The notes beneath the pieces are model-generated. The model had not been told where the DNA came from. It saw only the letters and a program-made list of their open reading frames with translations, and ran no database searches. From Thiotrichales bacterium (GTDB lineage: Bacteria; Pseudomonadota; Gammaproteobacteria; Thiomicrospirales; Thiomicrospiraceae): a stretch of 24,966 bases of DNA. The stretch is taken from NCBI GenBank assembly GCA_027036095.1, contig JALVTA010000169.1, positions 1-24,966 on the forward strand, in the 5' to 3' direction. This document shows, piece by piece, positions 7,406-14,758 of this stretch (the stretch's first letter is position 1; each line of letters opens with the position of its first letter). A program made the position numbers and the translations under genes.

Positions 7406-8698
7406 CCCGATAAACGGCACGGCCCCGCGGTAGATGTCGGCCGTCTCCACCTCTTTCGGCGCCACGCCACGCAGGTAGAACAGCGCAAAGCCGAACGGCG
7501 GGGTGAGAAAGGAGGTCTGCAGAACCATGGCGATCATCACCCCCAGCCAGATGGGGTCCAGCCCCATCATCAGCAGGATGGGCGCCACTATGGGGATGAC
7601 CACGTAGGTGATCTCGATGAAATCGAGGAAAAAGCCCAGCACGAACAGGACGGCCAGCACCAGCAGCATGGCGGTGAAGGCGCCGCCCGGCAGCTGATGC
7701 AGCCATTCGCGCACCACATCGTCCCCACCCAGCCCGCGGAACACCAGCGAGAAAAAAGCCGCACCGATGAAGATCACGAAGATCATGCTGGTGGTGGTGA
7801 GTGTATCCTGCACCGCCGCCCTGAGGCGGGCGAAGGTCAGCTGCCGCTTGAGGGCGGCCAGCGCCAGCGCACCCACCGCGCCCACTGCGGCGGACTCGGT
7901 CGGGGTGGCGTAGCCGGCCAGAATGGAGCCCAGCACCAGCACGATCAGCGCCAGCGGCGGGATCAGGCTGGTGACGACCCGGCGCAACAGGGCGGGCGTG
8001 ATCTCCGTGCGGTGGCGTGCCGGCAGCCACTGGGGGCGTACGAAGCTCACCACCACCACATAGGCAATGTAGAGGCCCACCAGCAGCAGGCCGGGAATGA
8101 AGGCGCCGGCGAACAGGTCGCCCACCGACACCGGTTCCGGCGCGAAGTTGCCCTGCGCCAGCTGTGCCTGCTGCCAGGCGTTGGAGATCACATCTCCCAG
8201 CAGAATCAGCACGATCGACGGTGGAATGATCTGCCCCAGCGTACCGGAGGCGGTGATCACGCCGGTAGCCAGCCGGGCGTCATAGCCCTGGCGCAGCATG
8301 GTCGGCAGTGCCAGCACGCCCATGGTGATCACCGTAGCGCCCACGATGCCGGTGCTGGCCGCAAGCAGCATGCCCACCAGAATCACCGCCAGCGCAAGCC
8401 CGCCGCGCACGTTGCTCATTACCTCGCTCAGCGTGGTGAGCAGATCGTCGCTGACGCGGCTCTTTTCCAGGATCAGCCCCATCAGCACGAACAGGGGCAC
8501 CGCCAGCAGCGTCTCGTTGCTCATGATCCCCCAGATGCGGCTGGGGATGCTGTTGAGAAAAGCCATGTCGAAGGCACCGAAGGCGGTGGCCGCCAGGGCG
8601 AACAGCAGTGAGACGCCGCCCAGCACGAAGGCGACCGGATAGCCGCTCAACAGCACGGCGAACACCACAGCGAACAGCAAAAGCGCCAGCCACTCCAT
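7325..8698 (-). CDS. dctM: TRAP transporter large permease subunit (DctM)
   Basis: Transmembrane subunit that performs Na+-driven uptake of carboxylate-type substrates delivered by a periplasmic binding protein; 457 residues, with many hydrophobic segments across its length (about 12 expected for the family). Family-typical stretches are SGYPVAFVLGG at the N-terminus, SNETLLAVPLFVLMG, GTLGQIIPPSI and LQTSFLTPPFGFALFYLRG. Start: ATG 8698 shares one base with the dctQ stop (TGATG), so the two are translationally coupled. The frame is open about 100 codons further upstream, but that part is antisense-like composition within dctQ. Substrate cannot be told from sequence. The 3' end overlaps birA tail to tail by 81 bases. 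Confidence 0.95.
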   Translation of the reverse strand: MEWLALLLFAVVFAVLLSGYPVAFVLGGVSLLFALAATAFGAFDMAFLNSIPSRIWGIMSNETLLAVPLFVLMGLILEKSRVSDDLLTTLSEVMSNVRGGLALAVILVGMLLAASTGIVGATVITMGVLALPTMLRQGYDARLATGVITASGTLGQIIPPSIVLILLGDVISNAWQQAQLAQGNFAPEPVSVGDLFAGAFIPGLLLVGLYIAYVVVVSFVRPQWLPARHRTEITPALLRRVVTSLIPPLALIVLVLGSILAGYATPTESAAVGAVGALALAALKRQLTFARLRAAVQDTLTTTSMIFVIFIGAAFFSLVFRGLGGDDVVREWLHQLPGGAFTAMLLVLAVLFVLGFFLDFIEITYVVIPIVAPILLMMGLDPIWLGVMIAMVLQTSFLTPPFGFALFYLRGVAPKEVETADIYRGAVPFIGLQLLMLVILALWPQLVTWLPDWLYHG

Positions 8699-9264
8699 CA
8701 CACCGTCTCCCGTTCCAGTTCCGCCTGCGCCGGACGCAGCTCGCGCCACAGCGGCTCTGCCTGTTCGGGCCGGCGCAGCGTCAGCCACGCCAGCGCCGCC
8801 CAGCTCAGCCCCTGCAGCATCATCAGCGCCGGCATGATGAGAATCAGCGTCTTGAGCGCCCATACCCACGGCAGGCCGGAGTCCTCCGTGGAGCGTTCGC
8901 CGATGGCCCAGCTGGTGGCCACATAGTCCCAGCTTACCCACAGGATGAAGGCGAACATGGGCAGCGCCAGCAGCAGGGTGCCGAGCAGCTCCACCCACGC
9001 CTGCCGCCGTCGCGGCCAGTGGGCGTAGAAGATGTCCACCCGCACGTGGGCGTCCTTCAGCCAGGTGTATGCGGCGCCCAGCATGAAGGCGGTGGCGTGC
9101 AGGTAGAGCTCGCCCTCCTGCAGGGCGATGGAGCCGGTATTGAAGCCGTAGCGCAGCACCACCACCGCAAAGGTGAGCAGCGCCAGTGCCAGCGTCAGCC
9201 AGGCGACCGCCTGGCCCAGGGTGTTCTGAAATCGGTTCTGCCAGCGGATGAAGCCTGTGAGCAT
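8698..9264 (-). CDS. dctQ: TRAP transporter small permease subunit (DctQ)
   Basis: Small membrane partner of DctM; 188 residues with four predicted helices, among them LGQAVAWLTLALALLTFAVVV and LLLALPMFAFILWVSW. Family-typical segments are VVLRYGFNTGSIALQEGELYLHA (residues around 35–55) and a conserved DAHVRVDIF. Start: ATG 9264 has GGGAGG 5 bases upstream; a TTG 18 bases earlier lacks a ribosome site. No DctP-type binding protein gene is next to it: upstream is the divergent priA after 38 bases, and downstream of dctM is birA. Confidence 0.9.
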   Translation of the reverse strand: MLTGFIRWQNRFQNTLGQAVAWLTLALALLTFAVVVLRYGFNTGSIALQEGELYLHATAFMLGAAYTWLKDAHVRVDIFYAHWPRRRQAWVELLGTLLLALPMFAFILWVSWDYVATSWAIGERSTEDSGLPWVWALKTLILIMPALMMLQGLSWAALAWLTLRRPEQAEPLWRELRPAQAELERETV

Positions 9265-9289
9265 GACCGCCTCCCGGTGCAAATCATGC

Positions 9290-9295
9290 TATTTT
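9290..9295 (+). promoter_or_regulatory. candidate -10 element of priA
   Basis: TATTTT (4 of 6 to consensus) ends 7 bases before the priA ATG, so the transcript would begin at or next to the start codon. There is no Shine-Dalgarno sequence before ATG 9303. No good -35. The whole divergent gap to dctQ is only 38 bases. Confidence 0.35.
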
Positions 9296-9302
9296 AACGG
9301 TC

Positions 9303-11465
9303 ATGACCGACCTGCGCATTCAGGTGGCCGTGCCCGGCCCCTTCTACACCCCGCTGACCTATCTGAGTGAACGGCCGCAGGCGCCGGGGGTGCGCGTGCG
9401 CGTGCCGCTGGGGCCACGCCGGGTGGTGGGCGTGGTGCTCGGAGAAGCCGGGGCGGACGATGTGCCAGTGGAGAAACTCAGGCCGGTGCAGGCGGTGCTC
9501 GACAGCGAACCGACGCTGGACGGCCATCAGCTGGCGCTGGCCCGCTGGCTGGCGCGCTACTACCATGCCCCCATCGGCGAGGTGGTTCAGCAGATGCTGC
9601 CCGTGCCCTTGCGGGCCGGCAAGGCGCTGTGGCAGCGGGGCGAGACCGAGTGGCACCTCACCGAGGTCGGACGCCGCGCCGATGTGGAGGCGCTGCCGGC
9701 ACAGGCAGTGCGTCAGCGCCGTCTGCTGACCTTTCTGCAGCGGGAAGGGGCGGCCACCGTGAGCCGCCTGCGCGCCTTTATGGAAGACTACCGCGAACCC
9801 ATGCGTGCGATGGAACGGCGCGGCTGGGTCGCCGCCCGGCAGCGCAGCTGTCTGGATGCGCCCATCGACAAGGTGCAGCGCCACGAACTCAATGTGGAAC
9901 AGCAGGCCATCGTCGAGGCGGTGCCGCAGGCGGGCTTCAGCGCCCATCTGATCGAAGGGGTGACCGGCTCCGGCAAGACGGCGGTCTATCTGGAACTGGT
10001 GGCGCGCACGCTGGCGGCGGGCCGGCAGGCGCTGGTGCTGGTGCCGGAAATCGGGCTGACGCCCCAGATGGTGGCGCGCTTTACCGCCTGGCTGGGTGAG
10101 CCGGTGGCGGTGCTCCATTCCGGTCTGTCCGACGGGGCGCGCCACTGCGCCTGGACGCAGCTGGCCCGGGGCGAGGTGCGCGTGGCGCTGGGCACCCGTT
10201 CGGCGCTGCTGGGGCGCTTCGACGACCTGGGGCTGATCGTGGTGGACGAGGAGCACGACCCCTCCTACAAACAGCAGGAAGGGGTGCGCTATTCGGCGCG
10301 GGACGCCGCCCTGTGGCTGGCGCACCGGCTGGACATTCCGGTGGTGCTGGGGTCGGCCACGCCTTCGCTGGAGAGTCTGCAGCGGGCACGCCGCGGCCGG
10401 CTGGTCCACCACCGTCTGACCCGCCGCGCCACCGGCGCCGCCATGCCGGAGATCGGGCTGCTGGACATTCGTGGCGAGCGCATCGAGGCCGGTGTCTCCG
10501 CGCCGCTGGCGGCGGCCATGCGCGCCCATCTGGCCGCCGGGGGTCAGGTGATGCTGATGCTCAACCGCCGCGGCTATGCGCCGGTGCTCATGTGCCATCA
10601 CTGCGGCTGGCAGGCGGACTGTCCCGCCTGCAGCGCCCACATGACCTATCACGCCCGGCCCGAACAGCTGCGCTGTCATCACTGTGATGCAGTGCGCCCG
10701 GTGCCCGAACGCTGTCCCCATTGCGGCAGCGGCTCGCTGGTGGCGGTGGGGCAGGGGACGGCACGGCTGGAGGAGGCGCTGGCCGAGCGCTTCGATGTGC
10801 CGGTGGTGCGCATCGACCGGGACAGCACCCGCCGTCGCGGCGCGCTGGAGGCGTATCTTGAGCAGGTGCACGGCGGCGAGCCCATGATTTTGCTGGGCAC
10901 CCAGATGCTGGCCAAGGGGCACCACTTTCCCGCCGTGACCATGGTGGGGATGCTGGAGCTGGATCAGGGGCTGTTCTCACCGGACTTCCGCGCCACCGAA
11001 CGGCTGGCCCAGCTGGTGATACAGACCGCCGGCCGTGCCGGCCGGGAAGGGGCCGGGCAGGTGCTCATCGAAACCCGTCAGCCGCAGCATCCCTTCTGGG
11101 CGCAGCTGCGCACCGGCGGCTACGCGGCCTTCGCCGAAGCGGCACTGGCCGAGCGGCAGGCCGCCTGTCTGCCGCCTTTCTGGCATCAGGCGCTGGTGAC
11201 GGCGCAGGCGACGCGCCCCGAGGTGGCGCAGCAGTTTCTTGTCGAAGCGGCACAACGGCTGCGTGCCCATTCGGAAGTGGAGGTGCTGGGGCCGGTGGCT
11301 GCGCCCATGCTGCGCAAGCAGGGCCACTGGCGCTACCAGCTGTGGCTGCAGGCACCCGAGCGCGGGCCGCTGCATGGGGCACTCGATGGGCTGCTGCCCT
11401 GGCTGTGGCAGCATGGCGGCCACCGGGTGCGCTGGGCCATCGATGTAGATCCCATCGAAATGTAG
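9303..11465 (+). CDS. priA: primosomal replication-restart helicase PriA
   Basis: 3'-to-5' superfamily 2 helicase that recognises stalled forks and reloads DnaB; 720 residues, matching the family. Order: N-terminal 3'-DNA-binding and winged-helix region (1–190), Walker A GVTGSGKTAVY at about 218, DEEH box (VVDEEHDPSYKQQEG) near 312, GSATPSLES, the Cys-rich zinc insert (CHHCGWQADCPACS, CHHCDAVRPVPERCPHCG, eight cysteines) at about 430–480, then helicase lobe 2 with ILLGTQMLAKGHHFP and QTAGRAGREG. ATG 9303 gives the family-typical start (MTDLRIQVAVPGPFYTPLTY) and has no ribosome site upstream. Ends convergent with midA across a 118-bp gap. Confidence 0.97.
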   Translation: MTDLRIQVAVPGPFYTPLTYLSERPQAPGVRVRVPLGPRRVVGVVLGEAGADDVPVEKLRPVQAVLDSEPTLDGHQLALARWLARYYHAPIGEVVQQMLPVPLRAGKALWQRGETEWHLTEVGRRADVEALPAQAVRQRRLLTFLQREGAATVSRLRAFMEDYREPMRAMERRGWVAARQRSCLDAPIDKVQRHELNVEQQAIVEAVPQAGFSAHLIEGVTGSGKTAVYLELVARTLAAGRQALVLVPEIGLTPQMVARFTAWLGEPVAVLHSGLSDGARHCAWTQLARGEVRVALGTRSALLGRFDDLGLIVVDEEHDPSYKQQEGVRYSARDAALWLAHRLDIPVVLGSATPSLESLQRARRGRLVHHRLTRRATGAAMPEIGLLDIRGERIEAGVSAPLAAAMRAHLAAGGQVMLMLNRRGYAPVLMCHHCGWQADCPACSAHMTYHARPEQLRCHHCDAVRPVPERCPHCGSGSLVAVGQGTARLEEALAERFDVPVVRIDRDSTRRRGALEAYLEQVHGGEPMILLGTQMLAKGHHFPAVTMVGMLELDQGLFSPDFRATERLAQLVIQTAGRAGREGAGQVLIETRQPQHPFWAQLRTGGYAAFAEAALAERQAACLPPFWHQALVTAQATRPEVAQQFLVEAAQRLRAHSEVEVLGPVAAPMLRKQGHWRYQLWLQAPERGPLHGALDGLLPWLWQHGGHRVRWAIDVDPIEM

Positions 11466-11472
11466 CCGGAAA

Positions 11473-11504
11473 GGAGGGCAGAAGCCGGGGCCTCTCCCAT
11501 TTTT
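11473..11504 (+). terminator. possible terminator after priA
   Basis: GGAGGGC (11473–11479) can pair with GCC-T-CTCC (11490–11497) around one bulged T, followed by CATTTTT. The bulge and an 11-nt loop make it a weak call. Confidence 0.4.
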
Positions 11505-11537
11505 GCCGGATGCCGTCTTACCGCCGCGGAAAAAGTG

Positions 11538-11566
11538 CGGAATTTCCCGGGAAAAAAGCCATTCCG
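11538..11566. repeat. nested inverted repeats between priA and midA
   Basis: Outer arms CGGAAT (11538–11543) and ATTCCG (11561–11566) enclose a perfect 12-bp palindrome TTTCCCGGGAAA (11543–11554). On the minus strand a run of T lies inside the outer loop. It could help end the midA transcript or be a protein site; no family (REP-like) could be assigned from one copy. Confidence 0.4.
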
Positions 11567-11583
11567 GGCGGGGAAGGAGGGGG

Positions 11584-12759
11584 TTACAGCGTGTGGCGCA
11601 GGTCTGCCAGCTGAAAGCCCATCAGTGGGCGGTCGATGCCCCGGGTCAGCGCCATGACCTTGAACACTTCACCCATCTCGTCCGGCAGGGTGAGGGTCTT
11701 GATCTCCTGTGCCAGCCTGAGCTGCTCCACCACCGGCAGGTCGGTGGGGACGGACTCCAGCAGCCCCGTGCTCATGAGAAAGTGCGCCTGGGTGGTGAAG
11801 CCGGCGACGCGGAAGCCGGCGTCGAAACCAGATTCGGCCACTTCGGTGAAGTCCACGTGGGCGGTGATGTCCTGCAGGCCGGGCCACAGCAGCGGGTTGT
11901 CATGGACGCGGTGCTGGTAGAAGCAGCGCAGCGAGCCTTTGCTGCGCGCTGGCTGATAGAGTTCCTGCTGGGCGAAGCCGTAGTCGATCAGTAGGACGGC
12001 GCCCTGTTCCACGAAGTCGGCGAGGCTTTTGAGCCACGGGTGGATGTTGAGGTTGACCTCGGCCACATAGCCGTGGCGGTCCGGCTGCACCAGCGGGCGC
12101 AGGCCGTCGGCCACCCGCTGCAGGGTGGCGTCGGTGATGGGCAGTTCGCACTCTGCCAGTTCTCCGTCCTGTTCATCCACGCCGAGACGCACGGCGCTGT
12201 CGGGAGTGAGGCGCAGCCGTTCCACCGGCATGGCGTCAAGCACTTCGTTGGCCACGATCACGCCCCGCCAGTCGGGCGCGGGCAGGTGCGCCAGCCATTC
12301 CACGCGGGCGAACAGCTCAGGTGGGAGTTCTGCCTGCAGGAAGGCGCGCTGACGCTCGGCCAGCTCGCCGCTGACCTCCATGATCTGGTAGCGCTCCGGC
12401 AGGGCGTCCAGTTCGGCCAGGGTGCGCAGCAGGTCACGGGCCAGCCGGCCGGAGCCGGCGCCGAATTCCAGCAGGTGGCCGCCGGAGAGGGCATCAAGCA
12501 CTTCGGCTACCTGTCGGGCCAGGCACTGGCCGAACAGGGGCGAGCGTTCCGGCGCGGTGACGAAGTCGCCTTCTGCGCCCAGTTTGGGCGCCGGGCCGCT
12601 GTAGTAGCCCAGTCCCGGCGTGTAGAGAGCCCGCTGCATGTATTCGGAGAAGGGCATAGGGCCGTTCTGGCGGATGGCGGCGAGGATGCGGGCCTTGAGG
12701 GTATCGCTGCGGGCCAGCGACTCGGCGTCCGGCAGGGGCAGGTTCAGTTTGGCTTTCAT
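11584..12759 (-). CDS. MidA/NDUFAF7-family SAM-dependent methyltransferase
   Basis: Class I SAM methyltransferase of the former DUF185 family; 391 residues. The eukaryotic relative NDUFAF7 dimethylates an arginine of respiratory complex I, but the bacterial substrate is not established. Seen: PMPFSEYMQRALYTPGLGYYS near residue 40, GDFVTAPERSPLFGQCLARQ, the SAM-binding loop LLEFGAGSGRLARDLL, VIVANEVLDAMPVERL, LLIDYGFAQQELY and the C-terminal FKVMALTRG. Start: ATG 12759 matches the family start; an open frame of 79 further codons upstream would run through the divergent FliG-like gene and is rejected. No ribosome site is visible; see the -10 candidate at 12767. Confidence 0.92.
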   Translation of the reverse strand: MKAKLNLPLPDAESLARSDTLKARILAAIRQNGPMPFSEYMQRALYTPGLGYYSGPAPKLGAEGDFVTAPERSPLFGQCLARQVAEVLDALSGGHLLEFGAGSGRLARDLLRTLAELDALPERYQIMEVSGELAERQRAFLQAELPPELFARVEWLAHLPAPDWRGVIVANEVLDAMPVERLRLTPDSAVRLGVDEQDGELAECELPITDATLQRVADGLRPLVQPDRHGYVAEVNLNIHPWLKSLADFVEQGAVLLIDYGFAQQELYQPARSKGSLRCFYQHRVHDNPLLWPGLQDITAHVDFTEVAESGFDAGFRVAGFTTQAHFLMSTGLLESVPTDLPVVEQLRLAQEIKTLTLPDEMGEVFKVMALTRGIDRPLMGFQLADLRHTL

Positions 12760-12766
12760 GGGCGTT

Positions 12767-12772
12767 ATTATG
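12767..12772 (-). promoter_or_regulatory. candidate -10 element of midA
   Basis: On the minus strand CATAAT (5 of 6 to consensus) is followed by 7 bases (AACGCCC) and then ATG. This spacing places the transcription start at the start codon, suggesting a leaderless mRNA. It lies 4 bases from the opposing sigma-54 promoter candidate. Confidence 0.45.
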
Positions 12773-12776
12773 CATA

Positions 12777-12793
12777 TTGGCAGGTTATTTGCT
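12777..12793 (+). promoter_or_regulatory. candidate sigma-54 promoter of the FliG-like pair
   Basis: TTGGCAGGTTATTTGCT matches the -24/-12 consensus TTGGCACG-N4-TTGCT with one difference (C to G), and GG and GC are separated by exactly 10 bases. Predicted start is near 12804, directly at the GGAGGAG ribosome site (12804–12810) of the downstream gene. By eye this is the best sigma-54 match in the window. Confidence 0.7.
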
Positions 12794-12819
12794 GTCGGCA
12801 CCCGGAGGAGGTTGTCCCT

Positions 12820-13284
12820 ATGAAGGTGGGCATCAGAAAGGTTCATGAAGACGAGTGGTGGGTGGAGATCGGCTGTGCCACGCTCCGGCTCAACTATTTT
12901 CAGGTGGAGCTGCTCAACATCCTGCTCAAGGAGGCGCTGCGCTTGGCCGAGGGCGGTGAGTATGATCTGCTCAGAGGTTTCGTGTCCCTGAGCCACAAGC
13001 TCAGGCTGCTGTCGGATACGGATCTTCAGCTGCTGCTGCGGCAGGTGGATGACCAGGATCTGGCGCTATGGCTGCGGGTGCTGGATGATGCTGCGCTGCG
13101 GGAACGGGTGCTGCACAATGTGGGGCCCCTGGTGGCCCGTCAGCTGGAGCAGGATCTGGCCGAGGAACGGCCGGTGGAGGCGGAGGCGGCCATGGCGGCC
13201 ATCGAACGCATCATGCGGCGCGCCTTCGAGCTGGATGCGCGCGGCGAGATTGAGTTTCAGACCGAAGTGACGGAATACATCTGA
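12820..13284 (+). CDS. small FliG C-terminal-domain-like protein (first of pair)
   Basis: 154 residues, cytoplasmic, function unknown. Residues 1–25 look like a short beta hairpin (IRKVHEDEWWVEIG). Residues 64–145 resemble the C-terminal part of FliG, the rotor switch protein: LQLLLRQVDDQDLALWLRVLDD, ALRERVLHNV, ARQLEQDL, ERPVEAEAAMAAIERIM and RGEI all line up with FliG (LLREVD, LALKGA, LREKFLRNMS, ILRDDL, PVRLS, RRL, GEI). Compared with E. coli FliG from memory, Arg281, Asp288 and Arg297 positions carry Leu, Gln and Glu, so a stator-contacting torque role is unlikely. Start ATG 12820 has GGAGGAG 9 bases upstream. The stop overlaps the next start (TGATG). MgtE N-terminal repeats have a similar fold and are an alternative relation. 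Confidence 0.75.
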   Translation: MKVGIRKVHEDEWWVEIGCATLRLNYFQVELLNILLKEALRLAEGGEYDLLRGFVSLSHKLRLLSDTDLQLLLRQVDDQDLALWLRVLDDAALRERVLHNVGPLVARQLEQDLAEERPVEAEAAMAAIERIMRRAFELDARGEIEFQTEVTEYI

Positions 13285-13745
13285 TGGATATCGACATTCG
13301 CAGACTGAACGACGGCCATATTCAGCTGGATTTCGGCCAGGTGATGCTCAATCTGCCGCCGGCGGCCATCGAGGCCCTGCAGCAGGTGGTGGACAAGCGT
13401 CTGAACATGTCCGGCGAGGCGGAGCGGGCGGCCATCCGCAAGAAACTGGCGGTGTTCCGGGACCTGGCCAACAAGCTGGCCCACATGGACGACCGCATTC
13501 TGCAGTGGATCCTGCCACAACTGACGCCGGAACAGCTGGTGACGCTGGTGCGCCTGTCGGAGGGTGACTACTTCTATCAGAAGGTGCTGCGCAACCTGTC
13601 CAAGACCAACCGGCGTCAGTTCGAGGAGGACTATGCGCGCCTCGACCGCATTACCCAGCATCAGGCGGTCATCTACATGGAGCAGATCATCCCGCTGCTC
13701 AGGCAGGCGGCCCAGCGGCAGAAGCAGCTGGAGGCGGAGGGCTGA
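13284..13745 (+). CDS. small FliG-like protein (second of pair)
   Basis: 153 residues, cytoplasmic, function unknown. Same plan as the preceding protein: N-terminal strands IDIRRLNDGHIQLDFGQVML, a helix AAIEALQQVVDKRL, then a helical body. By hand, residues 68–139 align without gaps to residues 64–135 of the first protein with about 18 identities in 72 (LQ..L.Q.....L....R, VL.N, RQ.E.D, A....E.I), so the two look like old tandem duplicates. Likeness to FliG itself is weaker here. The ATG shares a base with the upstream stop and has no separate ribosome site, so expression is coupled and the pair may act as a heteromer. The stop is immediately followed by the convergent folB stop. Confidence 0.7.
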   Translation: MDIDIRRLNDGHIQLDFGQVMLNLPPAAIEALQQVVDKRLNMSGEAERAAIRKKLAVFRDLANKLAHMDDRILQWILPQLTPEQLVTLVRLSEGDYFYQKVLRNLSKTNRRQFEEDYARLDRITQHQAVIYMEQIIPLLRQAAQRQKQLEAEG

Positions 13746-14108
13746 TCAGCTGCGCTTGCGCCAGAGGCGCACGCCCACGCTGTGGGTCTGGGGCAGGATG
13801 GCCGGCTTGCGCACGGTGATCTCGATGGCCTGCAGGGCGTCAAAGGCCTCGAACAGACGGCGGCAGGCCTCTTCCGCCACGGTTTCGATCAGTTCCACGT
13901 GGTTTTCCAGCATGGCCTCCAGCAGGCGTGTCACTTCCGCATAGTCCACCCCCCGGCTCAGTTCGCCGCTTTCGGCCACCTCCTTCAGCGGCAGGTAGAG
14001 CTTCAAGTCGAACAGCAGCGGCTGGCGCACCTGCTTCTCCCAGGGCAGAAGGCCCACCAGCGCATCGACACGCAGCTCTTCCACCAGAATGCAGTCACGG
14101 GGGGTCAT
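13746..14108 (-). CDS. folB: dihydroneopterin aldolase
   Basis: Converts 7,8-dihydroneopterin to 6-hydroxymethyl-dihydropterin plus glycolaldehyde in folate synthesis; 120 residues, the family length. Seen: ILVEELRVDALVGLLPWEKQVRQ with the active-site Glu after Trp, DYAEVTRLLE, LIETVAEE, and VRKPAILP with the catalytic Lys. Start: ATG 14108 preceded by GAGGAG at 11 bases; a longer open frame upstream overlaps plsY and is rejected. It ends with zero spacing against the FliG-like gene and is divergent from plsY across 37 bases. folK, its frequent partner, is not here. Confidence 0.95.
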   Translation of the reverse strand: MTPRDCILVEELRVDALVGLLPWEKQVRQPLLFDLKLYLPLKEVAESGELSRGVDYAEVTRLLEAMLENHVELIETVAEEACRRLFEAFDALQAIEITVRKPAILPQTHSVGVRLWRKRS

Positions 14109-14110
14109 GG

Positions 14111-14116
14111 TAGAAT
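14111..14116 (+). promoter_or_regulatory. possible -10 element of plsY
   Basis: TAGAAT (5 of 6 to consensus), 29 bases before the plsY ATG, in the 37-bp divergent gap with folB. The -35 would fall inside folB and is not recognisable. Confidence 0.35.
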
Positions 14117-14145
14117 TCGCTCCTCGGCTCAGACTGGAAGTGTCC

Positions 14146-14757
14146 ATGTTAGCATCTCTCGTTCCGCTCATCGTCGGTGCCTACCTGCTCGGCTCCCTCT
14201 CTTCGGCCATCATTGTCTGTAAGCTGATGGGGCTGGGGGATCCGCGCGAAGCCGGTTCCGGCAACCCGGGTGCCACCAATGTGCTGCGCATCGGCGGCGA
14301 AAAGGGCAGGCTGGCGGCGGCCATCACTCTGCTGGGTGACCTGCTCAAGGGGCTGCTGGCGGTGCTGGCGGCGCGCGCTTTCGGGCTGGAGGGGTGGCAG
14401 CTGGCCCTGGTGGGCTTCGCGGCTTTCCTCGGCCATCTGTATCCGCTGTTCTTCGGCTTCCGCGGCGGCAAGGGCGTGGCCACCTTTCTGGGCGTGCTGT
14501 TCGGTCTCAATGTCTGGATGGGGCTTGTCTTCGCCGCCATCTGGCTGTTCGTGGCCAAGGTGCTGAAGATTTCCTCCGTCTCGGCGCTTGCGGCCAGCGC
14601 CCTTTCGCCCCTGTATGTATGGTGGCTGTCCGGACAGGATGTGCGCCTGACGGCCGTGGTCACGCTCATGGCGGTATGGCTGTGGTGGCGCCACCGCAGC
14701 AATATCGCGCGGCTGCTGCGGGGCGAGGAGAAGGCGCCGGTGGACGGCGGTCGCTGA
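14146..14757 (+). CDS. plsY: glycerol-3-phosphate acyltransferase PlsY
   Basis: Inner-membrane enzyme that acylates sn-glycerol 3-phosphate with acyl-phosphate, the first step of phospholipid synthesis in the PlsX/PlsY route; 203 residues with several membrane helices. The three PlsY motifs are present: GSGNPGATNVLRIGG near residue 37, GHLYPLFFGFRGGKGVAT near 97, and HRSNIARLLRGEE near the C-terminus. ATG 14146 has GGAAG 6 bases upstream; longer starts overlap folB. plsX is not in the window. The stop is one base from the convergent tsaD stop. Confidence 0.96.
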   Translation: MLASLVPLIVGAYLLGSLSSAIIVCKLMGLGDPREAGSGNPGATNVLRIGGEKGRLAAAITLLGDLLKGLLAVLAARAFGLEGWQLALVGFAAFLGHLYPLFFGFRGGKGVATFLGVLFGLNVWMGLVFAAIWLFVAKVLKISSVSALAASALSPLYVWWLSGQDVRLTAVVTLMAVWLWWRHRSNIARLLRGEEKAPVDGGR

Positions 14758-14758
14758 C

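Noticed and set aside
8699..8998. 100-codon N-terminal extension of dctM
   Set aside because: It covers dctQ in another frame, is Ala/Gly/Arg-rich without family likeness, and ATG 8698 is coupled to the dctQ stop.
12760..12996. 79-codon N-terminal extension of midA
   Set aside because: It runs antisense through the first FliG-like gene and its promoter; the family start is at 12759.
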